From assembly GCA_963975155.1 (NCBI GenBank), contig CAXBFG010000002.1:1-64000 (forward strand): a stretch of DNA of 64,000 nt, read 5' to 3'. The notes under the pieces are model-generated. The model ran no database searches and had not been told where the DNA came from. It saw only the letters and a program-made list of their open reading frames with translations. The DNA is from UBA5109 sp963975155 (GTDB taxonomy: Bacteria > Pseudomonadota > Gammaproteobacteria > Pseudomonadales > Pseudohongiellaceae). The translations under genes were made by a program, and so were the position numbers. Every line of letters starts with the position of its first letter. The stretch's first letter is position 1. This document shows positions 26,505 to 35,681 of this stretch, in pieces.

Positions 26505-28166
26505 TTGTTAAGCCAACTTACTATCAAGAATTACGCCATTGTTGAGCAACTCGATCTCGAGCTGAAGTCAGGTATGACCGTCATCAGTGGTGAAACCGGT
26601 GCCGGTAAATCAATTATGCTGGATGCCCTGGCACTCACCCTGGGTGACCGGGCGGACAAGGATGTTATCCAGCCGGGTCAAAGCAAGGCCGATATCCGCG
26701 CCAGCTTTGATATCAGCACGAATAAACAAGCCCAACTCTGGCTGGAGGAGCAGGACTACAACGCAGACAATGAATGTATTCTACGCCGTGTTGTTACTGT
26801 CGAAGGCCGTTCCAGGGCCTATATCAATGGCAGCCCGGTAACACTGAATGAACTAAAGCAACTCGGGGAAATGCTGGTTGATATTCATAGCCAGCATGAA
26901 CATCAGTCCCTGTTACTTACGGCTACTCACCAGCGTTTACTGGATGATTTTTGTGACACTGGCGAACTGGCAATACAGGTTGCCGACGCCGCCAGGGCCT
27001 GGCAACAATTGCAGCACAAACTCGCAGATCTGGAAAATCAGGCCGAAGAACATAATGCCCTTTTTGAATTACAGCACTATCAGCTTAAGGAATTAAATGA
27101 GCTGAATCTGGCAGAAGGCGAATATGCCCTGCTGGAGGATGAACACCAGCAACTCAGTCATGCCGAAAGCATTCTCGGGGCTTTGCAGGCAGCACTTGAT
27201 ATCTGCAGAGAAAATGATGAACAGAACATTCAGGCGGCGCTGGGCCGGGTAATCGCCTTACTGGACGATATGCCCTATCGCAGCAAAAGCATGGACGCGG
27301 CCTATGAACTACTCAATACAGCCTTGATTCAGGTGGAAGAAGCCGGCCATGAATTAAGCCAGGCAGCCGATCATCTGGATATGAACCCGGACCGCTTGCA
27401 GGAACTCGATGAAAGATTGTCGGCCATTCATCAGCTGGCCCGCAAACACAGATGCAAACCTGAAGATCTGCCGGCCTTTCATCAGCAACTGCAGAGTGAA
27501 CTGGGTTCGGCCAGTTCCGCGGATGAGCAAATTGCAAAACTCAGGCAGCAACTTGGCGGCTTACAATCCGGATATCAGAAGCTTGCCGATGAGCTGAGTA
27601 AAAAACGGACTGTCGGTGCCGATAAATTGTCCAAAGCGATCAATGCACAGCTGAAAAAACTTGATATGAGTTCTGCAATTTTCAGTGTTTCTCTCAATCA
27701 GGACAAGAACAAGCAGCCAAGAAGCAAGGGTAATGAAGCCATCGAATTCCTGGTCAGCACCAATCCCGGCCAGCCAGCCAAGCCACTGATTAAAATTGCT
27801 TCCGGCGGAGAACTGTCACGAATCAGTCTGGCCATACAGGTAGTCACTGCACAAACTACCGCTATCCCCTCACTGATCTTCGATGAAGTGGATGTCGGTA
27901 TCGGCGGCAAGGTCGCTCTCTCGGTTGGCGAATTGTTAAGACAGCTTGGTGAGAAGGGTCAGGTGCTCTGCGTAACACACCAGGCGCAGGTTGCCAGTCA
28001 AGGTCATCAGCATTTGTATGTCAGCAAACTGGCGGGGAAAAATTCAATCAGCACGCAGGTGCATGAACTCTCCGGAGAGGAAAAAGTCATCGAAATTGCC
28101 CGCATGCTCGGCGGCAATGCCGACAACGAAAGCTCCATGGCACATGCCAGACAGATGATGGCGTAA
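26505..28166 (+). CDS. recN: DNA repair protein RecN
   Basis: RecN is an SMC-like ATPase acting early in double-strand-break repair. The 553 residues include Walker A SGETGAGKS near the N-terminus, a long central coiled coil (about 150-390) and the ABC C-terminal half with LIKIASGGELSRISLA and Walker B SLIFDEVDVGIGG. The start is TTG at 26505, giving the family N-terminus MLSQLTIKNYAIVE. I looked for a LexA box in the divergent gap and did not see a convincing one. Confidence 0.97.
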   Translation: MLSQLTIKNYAIVEQLDLELKSGMTVISGETGAGKSIMLDALALTLGDRADKDVIQPGQSKADIRASFDISTNKQAQLWLEEQDYNADNECILRRVVTVEGRSRAYINGSPVTLNELKQLGEMLVDIHSQHEHQSLLLTATHQRLLDDFCDTGELAIQVADAARAWQQLQHKLADLENQAEEHNALFELQHYQLKELNELNLAEGEYALLEDEHQQLSHAESILGALQAALDICRENDEQNIQAALGRVIALLDDMPYRSKSMDAAYELLNTALIQVEEAGHELSQAADHLDMNPDRLQELDERLSAIHQLARKHRCKPEDLPAFHQQLQSELGSASSADEQIAKLRQQLGGLQSGYQKLADELSKKRTVGADKLSKAINAQLKKLDMSSAIFSVSLNQDKNKQPRSKGNEAIEFLVSTNPGQPAKPLIKIASGGELSRISLAIQVVTAQTTAIPSLIFDEVDVGIGGKVALSVGELLRQLGEKGQVLCVTHQAQVASQGHQHLYVSKLAGKNSISTQVHELSGEEKVIEIARMLGGNADNESSMAHARQMMA

Positions 28167-28340
28167 ACCTGGTTTATCAGCTATAAAAAGTAAAAACATA
28201 CACGGACGTATGTATCTTGAAAGTAAAGAAAGGCTTGGTAACAATTCCAGAAAATTTGAATGATGATTTGGCAACTGGCACTGCAAATAGCATCTTATGT
28301 AGAAATTGCGGCATAAGTATTTTCAAACCAGTTTATGGAT

Positions 28341-28467
28341 GTAATTGCGTCATGAGCGAAGGTCAGGCGAGGCAAAAGGCTTATTTTGCGAAGGAGCTTA
28401 CGAAACAGTAAGTGACTGAGTGAAATAGGACTTTTAACGAAGCATCACCGAGCGCAGTAGCAATTAC
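28341..28467 (+). repeat. Structured repeat, copy 3, ending on the fur stop codon
   Basis: The constant parts (GAGCGAAGGTCAGGCGAGGC; AACGAAGCATCACCGAGCGCA) match copy 2. The paired parts differ but remain complementary. The ends are GTAATTGC/GCAATTAC, the long stem pairs AAAAGGCTTATTTTGC with GTGAAATAGGACTTTT, and the apical hairpin is CTTAC-GAAACA-GTAAG. The right end contains the fur stop codon (TAA on the minus strand, 28464-28466), as copy 2 contains the dnaJ stop. Confidence 0.88.
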
Positions 28468-28877
28468 TGGCAGGATTTGCAGAGACCATATATATACAAC
28501 GAATGATCACTAATCGTATAACCCTTCGAAGCCGCCTGTTTCTTCTGCTGAGCTTCTATCACTTCATCATAAAACTCTTCGACCTTGCCGCATTTGGTGC
28601 ATACGATATGGTCGTGATGATCTTCGGTCATCATTTCAAAGACGGAATGCCCACCTTCAAAGTGGTGACGCATGACCAGGCCTGCTGCTTCAAACTGAGT
28701 GAGCACTCTGTACACAGTTGCCAAACCTACATCTTCATCCGCATCTCGTAATGCTTTGTAGACATCTTCCGCACTCATATGGCGGGACTCTGCGGCTTCC
28801 AGTATCTGCATGATTTTAACGCGGGGTAGCGTAACTTTAAGGCCGGCTTTGCGGAGTTCCTGATTTTCACCTGACAT
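28464..28877 (-). CDS. fur: Ferric uptake regulator Fur
   Basis: Fur represses iron-uptake genes when loaded with Fe(II). The 137 residues have an N-terminal winged helix (LRKAGLKVTLPRVKIMQIL; DEDVGLATVYRVLTQFEAAG). The metal-binding C-terminal domain has HHFEGGHSVFEM, HDHIVCTKCGKV and a second Cys pair in LCKSCQ. It is divergent from bamE, the common gammaproteobacterial arrangement. The gene stops within a structured repeat. Confidence 0.98.
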   Translation of the reverse strand: MSGENQELRKAGLKVTLPRVKIMQILEAAESRHMSAEDVYKALRDADEDVGLATVYRVLTQFEAAGLVMRHHFEGGHSVFEMMTEDHHDHIVCTKCGKVEEFYDEVIEAQQKKQAASKGYTISDHSLYIYGLCKSCQ

Positions 28878-29083
28878 TACTTGGCTTCCTCAATTTGCTT
28901 TATATGGCATTATTTCTCTTAATTTTAGACTATCTGAGTGTTTCGACTGTCTAAGCTAGCTATATAAGCGAACTAAAAGAACATGCATTTATCTTTTATT
29001 CAGTATATTCAGTAATGTATTTGTAACATCAACTTCGTTTTCGGTATTATGCCTGTCCACAGAACTAAGTAAAGGTTAGCGCG

Positions 29084-29452
29084 TTGAAAACCCTGTTCAT
29101 CATAATTTTAATATCAGCTCTTACTGCCTGTAACAGCAGCCCTCTGCGCTTTCCCGGCGTATATCGGATTGATATCCCGCAGGGCAATATCATTACTCAG
29201 GAACAGGTTGATCAGCTACGACCTGGACTCACTAAACGCCAGGTAAATTTCATCATGGGCACGCCCCTGATACAGGACACCTTTAACCAGAGTCGTTGGG
29301 ATTACATCTATAGCTACCAACCCGGTGGCGGCGATCGCGCCCAGGAAAGGTTAAGCATCTTCTTCGATGAGAGTGGCCAGATGACGCACTTTACCGGCGA
29401 CTTTAAGCAAACGCCTGAGAATGATCAGTTTGGTGAATTAGCCAACAATTGA
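29084..29452 (+). CDS. bamE: Outer-membrane assembly lipoprotein BamE
   Basis: BamE (SmpA/OmlA) is a small lipoprotein of the BAM complex that inserts outer-membrane proteins. The start is TTG at 29084. The lipobox LTAC places the lipidated Cys at 16. Family residues are seen in YRIDIPQGNIITQEQVDQLRPG, QVNFIMGTP and WDYIYSYQPGG. The 122-residue length is normal. It is divergent from fur and convergent with rnfH. Confidence 0.96.
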   Translation: MKTLFIIILISALTACNSSPLRFPGVYRIDIPQGNIITQEQVDQLRPGLTKRQVNFIMGTPLIQDTFNQSRWDYIYSYQPGGGDRAQERLSIFFDESGQMTHFTGDFKQTPENDQFGELANN

Positions 29453-29506
29453 AACTCCGTCAATCAAAAGCTGCTTCAGATAATATTTTGCTGCTTTCCT
29501 GATTTC

Positions 29507-29932
29507 TTACTTTTTTAATCTGACCTTCTTCTTATTCCTGACTTTTTGTTTTATCTCGAGTTTGGCAGCTTTTTTTGCGCGATCCATGCGCGCCTGCTTC
29601 GGATCAATGGCCAATGGCCGGTAAATTTCCACTCTGTCTTTATCTTTCAGCTCATAGTCCTGCGGCAAGGGAAGATGCTTGCCATCGAGTGGTTTGGAAA
29701 ATATGCCCATTTTTAATTCATTAATATTCAGTTGCGGATATTGACCAAGCACACCGGAAGCCAGCACCGCTGCCTGAGCTGTACTGCCTTTTCTTACTGA
29801 TAATGCCTGAAAGAATTGTTCGTCAGGTAAAGCATAAACGACTTCAACTGCAATGCATGGCTCCTTAAGTTGCTCAGCCAACTCACTGTCTGTTATGCCG
29901 CCGCTATTATTACCGCTGACCATAAAGTTCAT
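29507..29932 (-). CDS. rnfH: RnfH family ubiquitin-fold protein
   Basis: This is a small beta-grasp protein of the RnfH (UPF0125) family, habitually encoded after ratA; its exact role is unknown. Conserved family sequence is CIAVEVVYALPDEQ, then GIFSKPLDGKHLPL and DRVEIYRPLAIDPKQAR, with a basic tail. Several starts are possible: I give the ATG at 29932 (MNFMVSGN), but 29923 or 29953 cannot be excluded. All overlap the ratA 3' end, implying translational coupling. Confidence 0.9.
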   Translation of the reverse strand: MNFMVSGNNSGGITDSELAEQLKEPCIAVEVVYALPDEQFFQALSVRKGSTAQAAVLASGVLGQYPQLNINELKMGIFSKPLDGKHLPLPQDYELKDKDRVEIYRPLAIDPKQARMDRAKKAAKLEIKQKVRNKKKVRLKK

Positions 29933-30347
29933 CCGCACGCCGACAAACCGCATTCACCAGATTTTTACACGATGCATCAAAAATATTTTTCAGGGCTAAA
30001 TCCAGCAAGCCTGACTGAAATTCAAATTGCATTTCCAGACTGGCCTTACAGGCATTTTCTTTTAAGGCCGTGAAAGTCCAGCGCGCATCGAAAAATTTAA
30101 AAGGTCCGTCAACCAGTTCCATTACCATGGTATAGGGAGACTGCAAGTGATTTCGCGTCGTAAATGAATATTTAAAACCCGCCTTGCCCAGATCCAGACG
30201 AGCCAGGACTTCATCTTCATTCTGACTCAAGACTTCTGCACCGAGGCAGCCATCCATAAATTCCGGATAGCTGGCAATATCATTCACCAACTCAAACATG
30301 GAGAGAGCTGAATAAGGTAATAAGGCACTTTGCTGAATCTTGGTCAC
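29910..30347 (-). CDS. ratA: RatA family protein (START-like, ribosome association toxin/coenzyme Q-binding)
   Basis: This 145-residue START-domain protein has the family opening KIQQSALLPYSALSMFELVNDI, then YPEFMDGC and the closing CRRADELYG. RatA was described as blocking 70S formation in E. coli, while homologues bind ubiquinone (COQ10-like). I start at GTG 30347, which fits the family N-terminus and avoids overlapping the upstream symporter; a longer frame to 30410 adds an unrelated segment. Confidence 0.92.
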   Translation of the reverse strand: MTKIQQSALLPYSALSMFELVNDIASYPEFMDGCLGAEVLSQNEDEVLARLDLGKAGFKYSFTTRNHLQSPYTMVMELVDGPFKFFDARWTFTALKENACKASLEMQFEFQSGLLDLALKNIFDASCKNLVNAVCRRADELYGQR

Positions 30348-30357
30348 ACTTTTTGTT

Positions 30358-31782
30358 TTAAAAACCGAGCAGATTAAAACCGAAATATATTTGTGCCACG
30401 TTGTTAGCAAACACCAGCAGCAAAATCAGTGGGATAAAGGTTGCCAGAGAAAAGCTCACATAGGCACAGAGTATGGAAGACAGGTACTTTTCATCTCCTT
30501 CGCCCACCTCATTCATAAATTCACTGCGCTTCCAGCGGTAGGAACAAAATATACACACCAGAAAACCCATCAAAGGTAAAACGGTGTCGTAAAAAAGATC
30601 ATAAATCACATCAAAAAAAGATTTACTGTTGCCGCCATAGGTCACCAGGGACGACAACCATCCCACCATGCCCAGCGACATCGTTGCCAGAATAATAAAT
30701 GCACCTGCTACGACACCCATCACACCAAGCGCTTTTCGGCGGCTGTAATGTTTTTCATCCACCATCCAGGAAATCGGAATTTCGGTGATCGAAACCAGCG
30801 AAGTGATTGCCGCAAAAAATACCAAAACAAAAAATACGGTCGCTACGATGCTGGCCCCCGTGTAACCAAGAAAAGTCTGCATCTCGAGAAACAGTTGCGG
30901 CAGATAGGAAAAAATCAAACTGACACTGCTGTCCGACAAACCCTGCACATCAACATCCGGATTGATTGCAAAAATTGCCGGTAGTATTAACAAACCGGCA
31001 AAAAAGGCCACCGCTGTATCAGTTACGGCAACCAGACGTGTGGAATTGACAATTTTTTCGTCACGGCTGAAATAGGAACCGTAGGTTATTAAAATCCCCA
31101 TACCCAATGACAGTGAAAAGAAAGCCTGATTCAGGGCAGATCTGACTACTGTACTGTTTATCTTGCTGAAGTCCGGTATCAGATAATAGCTAATTCCAGC
31201 TCCGGAATTTTCCAGCGTCATGACGAAGACAACCAGCGCCAATAACATCAGGAACAATAGCGGCATTAAAATTTTGGCGGCTTTTTCTATACCATCCCTT
31301 ACCCCGCCGGACAGAATGATATAAACCAGTCCCAGGGTAAAAAACAGATAAATAAATAATGTGGGTGAAGCAACAATCTCACCGAAGGCTGCCGGTTCCG
31401 CGAGCCGATCCAGGTTACCGAAGGCGGATTGCAGCATATATAAGGTGATCCATACGGTAATCACGGAATAAAATACCGCGATCATAAAGGGCGTCACTAT
31501 CGCCAGTCCGCCGACCCTGCCCCAGACTCTGCTCTTATCGGATAAAGCATAGAAAGCCCCGACCGGATTTTTCTGGGATGCCCTGCCCATGGCTATTTCT
31601 GCCAGCATCACCGGGAAACAGACCAGCGCAACAAAAGCGATATAGATAATCAGAAAGGCAGCACCACCGTTTTTAGCTGCCATCACCGGAAAGCCAACCA
31701 GGTTGCCAATGCCAACTGCTGAACCTGCCGCCGCCAGAATAAATCCCAGTCTGGAACTGAATTGCCCGCGTAATCCCGACAT
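30358..31782 (-). CDS. Neurotransmitter:sodium symporter (NSS) family transporter
   Basis: This inner-membrane Na+-coupled symporter of the LeuT fold has 474 residues and about 11-12 helices. The N-terminus FSSRLGFILAAAGSAVGIGNLVGFP is the family signature of the unwound helix 1 that binds sodium and substrate. SLSLGMGILITYGSY near residue 220 corresponds to helix 6. The substrate, probably an amino acid, cannot be assigned. It separates ratA from the divergent smpB, which are often neighbours. Confidence 0.93.
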   Translation of the reverse strand: MSGLRGQFSSRLGFILAAAGSAVGIGNLVGFPVMAAKNGGAAFLIIYIAFVALVCFPVMLAEIAMGRASQKNPVGAFYALSDKSRVWGRVGGLAIVTPFMIAVFYSVITVWITLYMLQSAFGNLDRLAEPAAFGEIVASPTLFIYLFFTLGLVYIILSGGVRDGIEKAAKILMPLLFLMLLALVVFVMTLENSGAGISYYLIPDFSKINSTVVRSALNQAFFSLSLGMGILITYGSYFSRDEKIVNSTRLVAVTDTAVAFFAGLLILPAIFAINPDVDVQGLSDSSVSLIFSYLPQLFLEMQTFLGYTGASIVATVFFVLVFFAAITSLVSITEIPISWMVDEKHYSRRKALGVMGVVAGAFIILATMSLGMVGWLSSLVTYGGNSKSFFDVIYDLFYDTVLPLMGFLVCIFCSYRWKRSEFMNEVGEGDEKYLSSILCAYVSFSLATFIPLILLLVFANNVAQIYFGFNLLGF

Positions 31783-31866
31783 TTAACCTCATGATGTGCT
31801 GCTTGAACTGCTAAAGGAGTTTACCAGAAAAGCGGTCAATAAATAGGTTTTAGCCCGCCCTGCCCT

Positions 31867-31872
31867 TATAAT
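31867..31872 (+). promoter_or_regulatory. smpB -10 element implying a leaderless transcript
   Basis: A perfect TATAAT lies 7 nt before the smpB ATG at 31880, so transcription would begin at or very near the start codon. It is followed by GCGCG, the same TATAATGCGCG string found in the ssrA promoter. The -35 region is weak. Confidence 0.5.
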
Positions 31873-31879
31873 GCGCGCC

Positions 31880-32359
31880 ATGGCAAAGAAGCAGAAACAC
31901 GATGACTCAACCATAGTCGTCAACAAAAAGGCACGACACGATTATTTCCTCACCGATACCTATGAAGCAGGCATTGCACTGGTTGGCTGGGAAGTCAAAA
32001 GCCTGCGCGAAAAGAAAGTACAACTGGTTGATTCACATGTCATTATCAAAAACGGCGAAGCCTGGCTAATCGGCGCACAGATTGTACCGCTGGCCACCGC
32101 CACTTCACATGTCATTGCCGACCCAACCCGCACCCGCAAACTGCTCTTGCACAGAAAGGAACTCGCCAAAATCTTTGCCGGTATACAACAGCAAGGCTAC
32201 ACCTGTGTCTGTGCGAAAATGTACTGGAAGGGACATCTGGTGAAATGTCAGCTGGCGCTTGCCAAGGGCAAGCACGAATACGACAAGCGCGCCGTAGAGA
32301 AAGAACGCGAATGGAACCTGGATAAGCGCCGCGCCATGAGTCACTCCAATCGAAGCTAG
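31880..32359 (+). CDS. smpB: SsrA-binding protein SmpB
   Basis: SmpB binds tmRNA and delivers it to stalled ribosomes for trans-translation. I start at the ATG at 31880 (159 residues, MAKKQKHDDST), not 31871, because the latter overlaps the -10 element. Family signatures are NKKARHDYFLTDTYEAGIALVGWEVKSLR and the C-terminal basic tail DKRRAMSHSNRS that enters the mRNA channel. Its RNA partner ssrA lies 3.3 kb downstream. Confidence 0.97.
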   Translation: MAKKQKHDDSTIVVNKKARHDYFLTDTYEAGIALVGWEVKSLREKKVQLVDSHVIIKNGEAWLIGAQIVPLATATSHVIADPTRTRKLLLHRKELAKIFAGIQQQGYTCVCAKMYWKGHLVKCQLALAKGKHEYDKRAVEKEREWNLDKRRAMSHSNRS

Positions 32360-32417
32360 TGGCATATCATCGTATATAGCAAACCCACTGCAATACACTC
32401 AAATAAAAAACTTATTA

Positions 32418-33737
32418 CTATAGTATTGTTTGGTCGAGAAGACTGGCTTTGGTCTCCTGCACAATCCTTAGCATTTGCTGGCGATCCGCAGCAGAAATAT
32501 GCGCAAAAGCCGCACTTTGATCCCGCCCGCTAAGTACATCCGTGATGCGCTGACGCAGATATGCCAAGGCCTGCTCCGGCAAAGTATCAAAGGCCTCGGT
32601 ATAAATCTGAAAGCTGAGCGGATATTTAAAAACCCTTTTCTGTAAATCCAGCTCACGCAAGGAACTGCCATCGCTGGCAAATGGACCCAGGCTTTGAAAG
32701 TGTTCAGCATAACCGGATAAACCTGTCACCGGGCCTGTCAAAGCAAACTCATCACTCATAAATATTGCTTTCACTAAAGGCTCGGTTTCTTCAGCCAACG
32801 TATCGGCGCTGATCTCGCTTTCACGAGAAGCAATGGTACGCACGCGATAATTCACTCGGGCAATTTCATTTTGCACATCAACCTGATGCTGCATGACCAG
32901 CAAGGCCACAATATCGCTGTGAGGACTTAAATACCCGCTAATATCGACCAGTTCACCAAGACTATTAAGGTTACTGTTAGCCGACAGATCCAGCTCATCA
33001 ACGCTCGGTTGTGAATCAAAACTTAAATTACCAAGATGCGCCTGTTCGCTTAAACCCGTCACATACCAGCCACCCCAGCGTTGTTCAAATGGAGTTGCAC
33101 TCGTCGTTGCCGGACCTCGGCCAATAAAGGCAAAGGCATCTCCGCTTTTATCAACCAAAGTGGTTTGCAGCATGAATAATGGAACCCCGCCATCCGACAT
33201 GTAGTTTTTCACATGGCAACTCAGGCAACGACTGGTATGAAGACGTAAGCTGATAGCTTCATCGGGTTCCAGGGGAATTTCATAAAACACCGGCCCCAGC
33301 ATGGGGTCCATGGAGGCAATTTCTATCGATGGCGTGCCGGGCACAAAGGCAACATACACCTCGTCATTAAAATAAATGGCTCTGGGTGTTTGTGGTGAAA
33401 TCAGTCGGCCTTTCAATGCCGTTTTGGAAAACACCAATACCTGCGAACTGGTGCTTATGCCAAAATAATCCAGGAGCCCGGAAAGATAACCATCACTTCC
33501 TTCGTAATTAAGACTCACCTGGCCTGCATCAATTGCTGTAAACAAATCCGCCACCGCATCGCTTCTCGCTTGCTCGTAATCGATGATCGGCACCTGGTTA
33601 CGGTATTCCAGCAAGCGCTGATTTCGATAACCCTGGGATTGCTGGCCTTGCGCCACCGAGGACAACAGGCACGTCAACAGCAAGAGCCTGCTGATAACTA
33701 ACAGCGTCCCATTTAAACTCAATATTGTTTTCTTCAC
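32418..33737 (-). CDS. Secreted protein with one c-type heme motif, function unknown
   Basis: The 439-residue protein has an N-terminal signal peptide (about 1-31) and a single CxxCH heme-attachment motif (SRCLSCHVKN, about 170-179). Around it are conserved-looking segments (GYLSGLLDYFGIS; VFSKTALKGRLISP; PRAIYFNDEVYVAFVPG) that I recall from uncharacterised cytochrome-like proteins of other phyla. I cannot name a family or redox partner. No adjacent gene suggests a pathway. Confidence 0.75.
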   Translation of the reverse strand: MKKTILSLNGTLLVISRLLLLTCLLSSVAQGQQSQGYRNQRLLEYRNQVPIIDYEQARSDAVADLFTAIDAGQVSLNYEGSDGYLSGLLDYFGISTSSQVLVFSKTALKGRLISPQTPRAIYFNDEVYVAFVPGTPSIEIASMDPMLGPVFYEIPLEPDEAISLRLHTSRCLSCHVKNYMSDGGVPLFMLQTTLVDKSGDAFAFIGRGPATTSATPFEQRWGGWYVTGLSEQAHLGNLSFDSQPSVDELDLSANSNLNSLGELVDISGYLSPHSDIVALLVMQHQVDVQNEIARVNYRVRTIASRESEISADTLAEETEPLVKAIFMSDEFALTGPVTGLSGYAEHFQSLGPFASDGSSLRELDLQKRVFKYPLSFQIYTEAFDTLPEQALAYLRQRITDVLSGRDQSAAFAHISAADRQQMLRIVQETKASLLDQTIL

Positions 33738-34083
33738 CTGTTTAACACCTATACATTACATCTATAAGCGAATCGACATTCACGCTGCCCTGCACTCTCC
33801 CGCACTATGTTTATCATAAGCTTAGGTGTGAACATTCCTATGACTCTAATCAATAGATGGAGCCTTAATAGTTCTTTATCAAGGTGACATGTATCACATA
33901 AGTGGTCTGGCTCTGTGTTACAATCGCGCCCCGTTTTACCAAGTTGTAGTACGCCTGTAAGAGTTAACTTGAAATTACCCTTAAGTTCCCCTCCAACGCG
34001 ATTGCACTGAATATTAAATAAGTCTCACGCTGGCTGAAGCAAATTTATTGCTGCGGTTCGGTGTTTTGTTGTTGGAAAATAGT
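33738..34083. other. 346-bp divergent intergenic region
   Basis: No gene is visible. It must hold promoters for the CxxCH protein (minus) and the SulP transporter (plus). A TACAAT -10-like hexamer follows GTGTT near 33915, but I see no good -35 element. Nothing else stands out. Confidence 0.5.
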
Positions 34084-35607
34084 ATGAAGTACGTATTCAA
34101 TCTCTTTGATTTACGCAAAGGGGTCAATCTCACTAATGAAGTTTTGTCAGGCTTAACCGTTGCGCTAGCCCTGGTTCCGGAAGCCATCGCCTTTGCCCTG
34201 ATTGCCGGGCTGTCTCCGCTTACCGGCCTGTATGCCGCCTTTTCTGTCGGCCTGATTACTTCAATCTTCGGCGGTCGCCCGGGCATGATCTCCGGTGCCA
34301 CCGGCGCCATTGCGGTGGTGATAGTCAGCCTCGCACAAAGTCATGGCGTGGAATATATCTTTGCCACTGTGGTGCTGGCTGGCCTGATACAAATGAGCGC
34401 CGGTTTTCTGAAGCTCGGTAAATTTATTCGTCTGGTTCCGCACCCGGTTATGTTCGGCTTTGTGAATGGTCTGGCCATCGTGATCTTTATGTCGCAGCTG
34501 GACTCATTCAAAGTCGATGCAGCCTGGATGATGGGTCAGGAGCTTTACACCATGCTTGCGCTGGTTTTTCTGACCATGCTGATCATCTGGCAGTTACCTA
34601 AATACACTAAAGCGGTGCCTGCGCCCTTAGTAGCCATTCTGATCATCAGCGCCATCGTGTTTGCCTTAGGCCTGGAAACCAGAACAGTAGGTGATATCAG
34701 TTCTATTCAGGGCGGCTTTCCGCCTTTCCATATTCCCGAAATCCCATTCAGCTGGGAAACCTTTATGATCATTCTGCCTTATGCCTTTATCGTCGCCGGT
34801 GTGGGATTAATAGAAAGTCTGCTGACCTTAAACCTGATTGATGAAATCACCGAAACGCGCGGCAAGAGTAATAAGGAATCTGTTGCGCAGGGTCTGGCCA
34901 ATGTCGTGACCGGCTTTTTCTCAGGCATGGGCGGTTGCGCCATGATCGGGCAAAGTCTGATTAATATTTCTTCCGGGGCGCGCACCCGCATATCCGGCAT
35001 CGTGGCCTCTGTCATGCTGCTGATCTTTATTATGTTTGGCTCCAGCTATATCGAGAAGATGCCGATTGCCGCTTTGGCTGGCTTAATGATCATGGTGGCT
35101 ATCGGTACCTTTGCCTGGGCCAGCGTCAAGGCGCTGGGCAAAATGCCCGCTCGCGACAATATCGTCGGTATCCTGGTGGCAGCCATCACGGTGCTGTTTC
35201 ATAACCTGGCACTGGCCGTGCTGGTCGGCGTGATTGTTTCTGCGCTGATGTACGCCTGGGAGAATGCCAAGCGTATTCGTGCCCGTAAACACGTCGATGA
35301 AGACGGCACCAAGCATTACGAAATATACGGGCCCTTATTTTTTGGATCGACGCAGGCCTTTGCGGAAAAGTTTGATGTCCAAAATGACCCGCAAAAAGTC
35401 ATTATCGATTTCAAGGAAAGCCGGGTTGCGGATATGTCCGGCATTGAAGCCCTGAACAAAATAACCGAGCGTTATCATCGCGCCGGCAAGCAATTACATT
35501 TGCGTCACTTGAGCCCGGACTGTTTAAAACTCTTGAAGAACGCCGAGAAGATCATCGATATCAATATTATTGAAGACCCGACCTACAAGGTAGCCGTTGA
35601 AATCTGA
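34084..35607 (+). CDS. SulP family inorganic anion transporter
   Basis: SulP proteins move sulfate, bicarbonate or other anions, often with Na+ or H+. I start at ATG 34084 (507 residues), which has a GGAAAA ribosome site, rather than the TTG at 34048. The membrane core contains VALALVPEAIAFALIAGLSPLTGLYAAF and GRPGMISGATGAIAVV. A C-terminal STAS domain (about 400-500) has VIIDFKESRVADMSGIEAL. The substrate cannot be assigned; the family includes BicA-like bicarbonate carriers. Confidence 0.93.
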   Translation: MKYVFNLFDLRKGVNLTNEVLSGLTVALALVPEAIAFALIAGLSPLTGLYAAFSVGLITSIFGGRPGMISGATGAIAVVIVSLAQSHGVEYIFATVVLAGLIQMSAGFLKLGKFIRLVPHPVMFGFVNGLAIVIFMSQLDSFKVDAAWMMGQELYTMLALVFLTMLIIWQLPKYTKAVPAPLVAILIISAIVFALGLETRTVGDISSIQGGFPPFHIPEIPFSWETFMIILPYAFIVAGVGLIESLLTLNLIDEITETRGKSNKESVAQGLANVVTGFFSGMGGCAMIGQSLINISSGARTRISGIVASVMLLIFIMFGSSYIEKMPIAALAGLMIMVAIGTFAWASVKALGKMPARDNIVGILVAAITVLFHNLALAVLVGVIVSALMYAWENAKRIRARKHVDEDGTKHYEIYGPLFFGSTQAFAEKFDVQNDPQKVIIDFKESRVADMSGIEALNKITERYHRAGKQLHLRHLSPDCLKLLKNAEKIIDINIIEDPTYKVAVEI

Positions 35608-35637
35608 CGCTAAAGCCGCCATATAGACACCGTAAAT

Positions 35638-35647
35638 GTGCTATAAT
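35638..35647 (+). promoter_or_regulatory. ssrA promoter, extended -10
   Basis: TGC-TATAAT is an extended -10 element with a perfect hexamer at 35642-35647, followed by GCGCG. The -35 region is weak, as extended -10 promoters allow. A ~30-nt leader would precede the mature 5' end of tmRNA. Confidence 0.7.
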
Positions 35648-35681
35648 GCGCGGGTAGTTTATGAGTAGTAAGAAACACATT

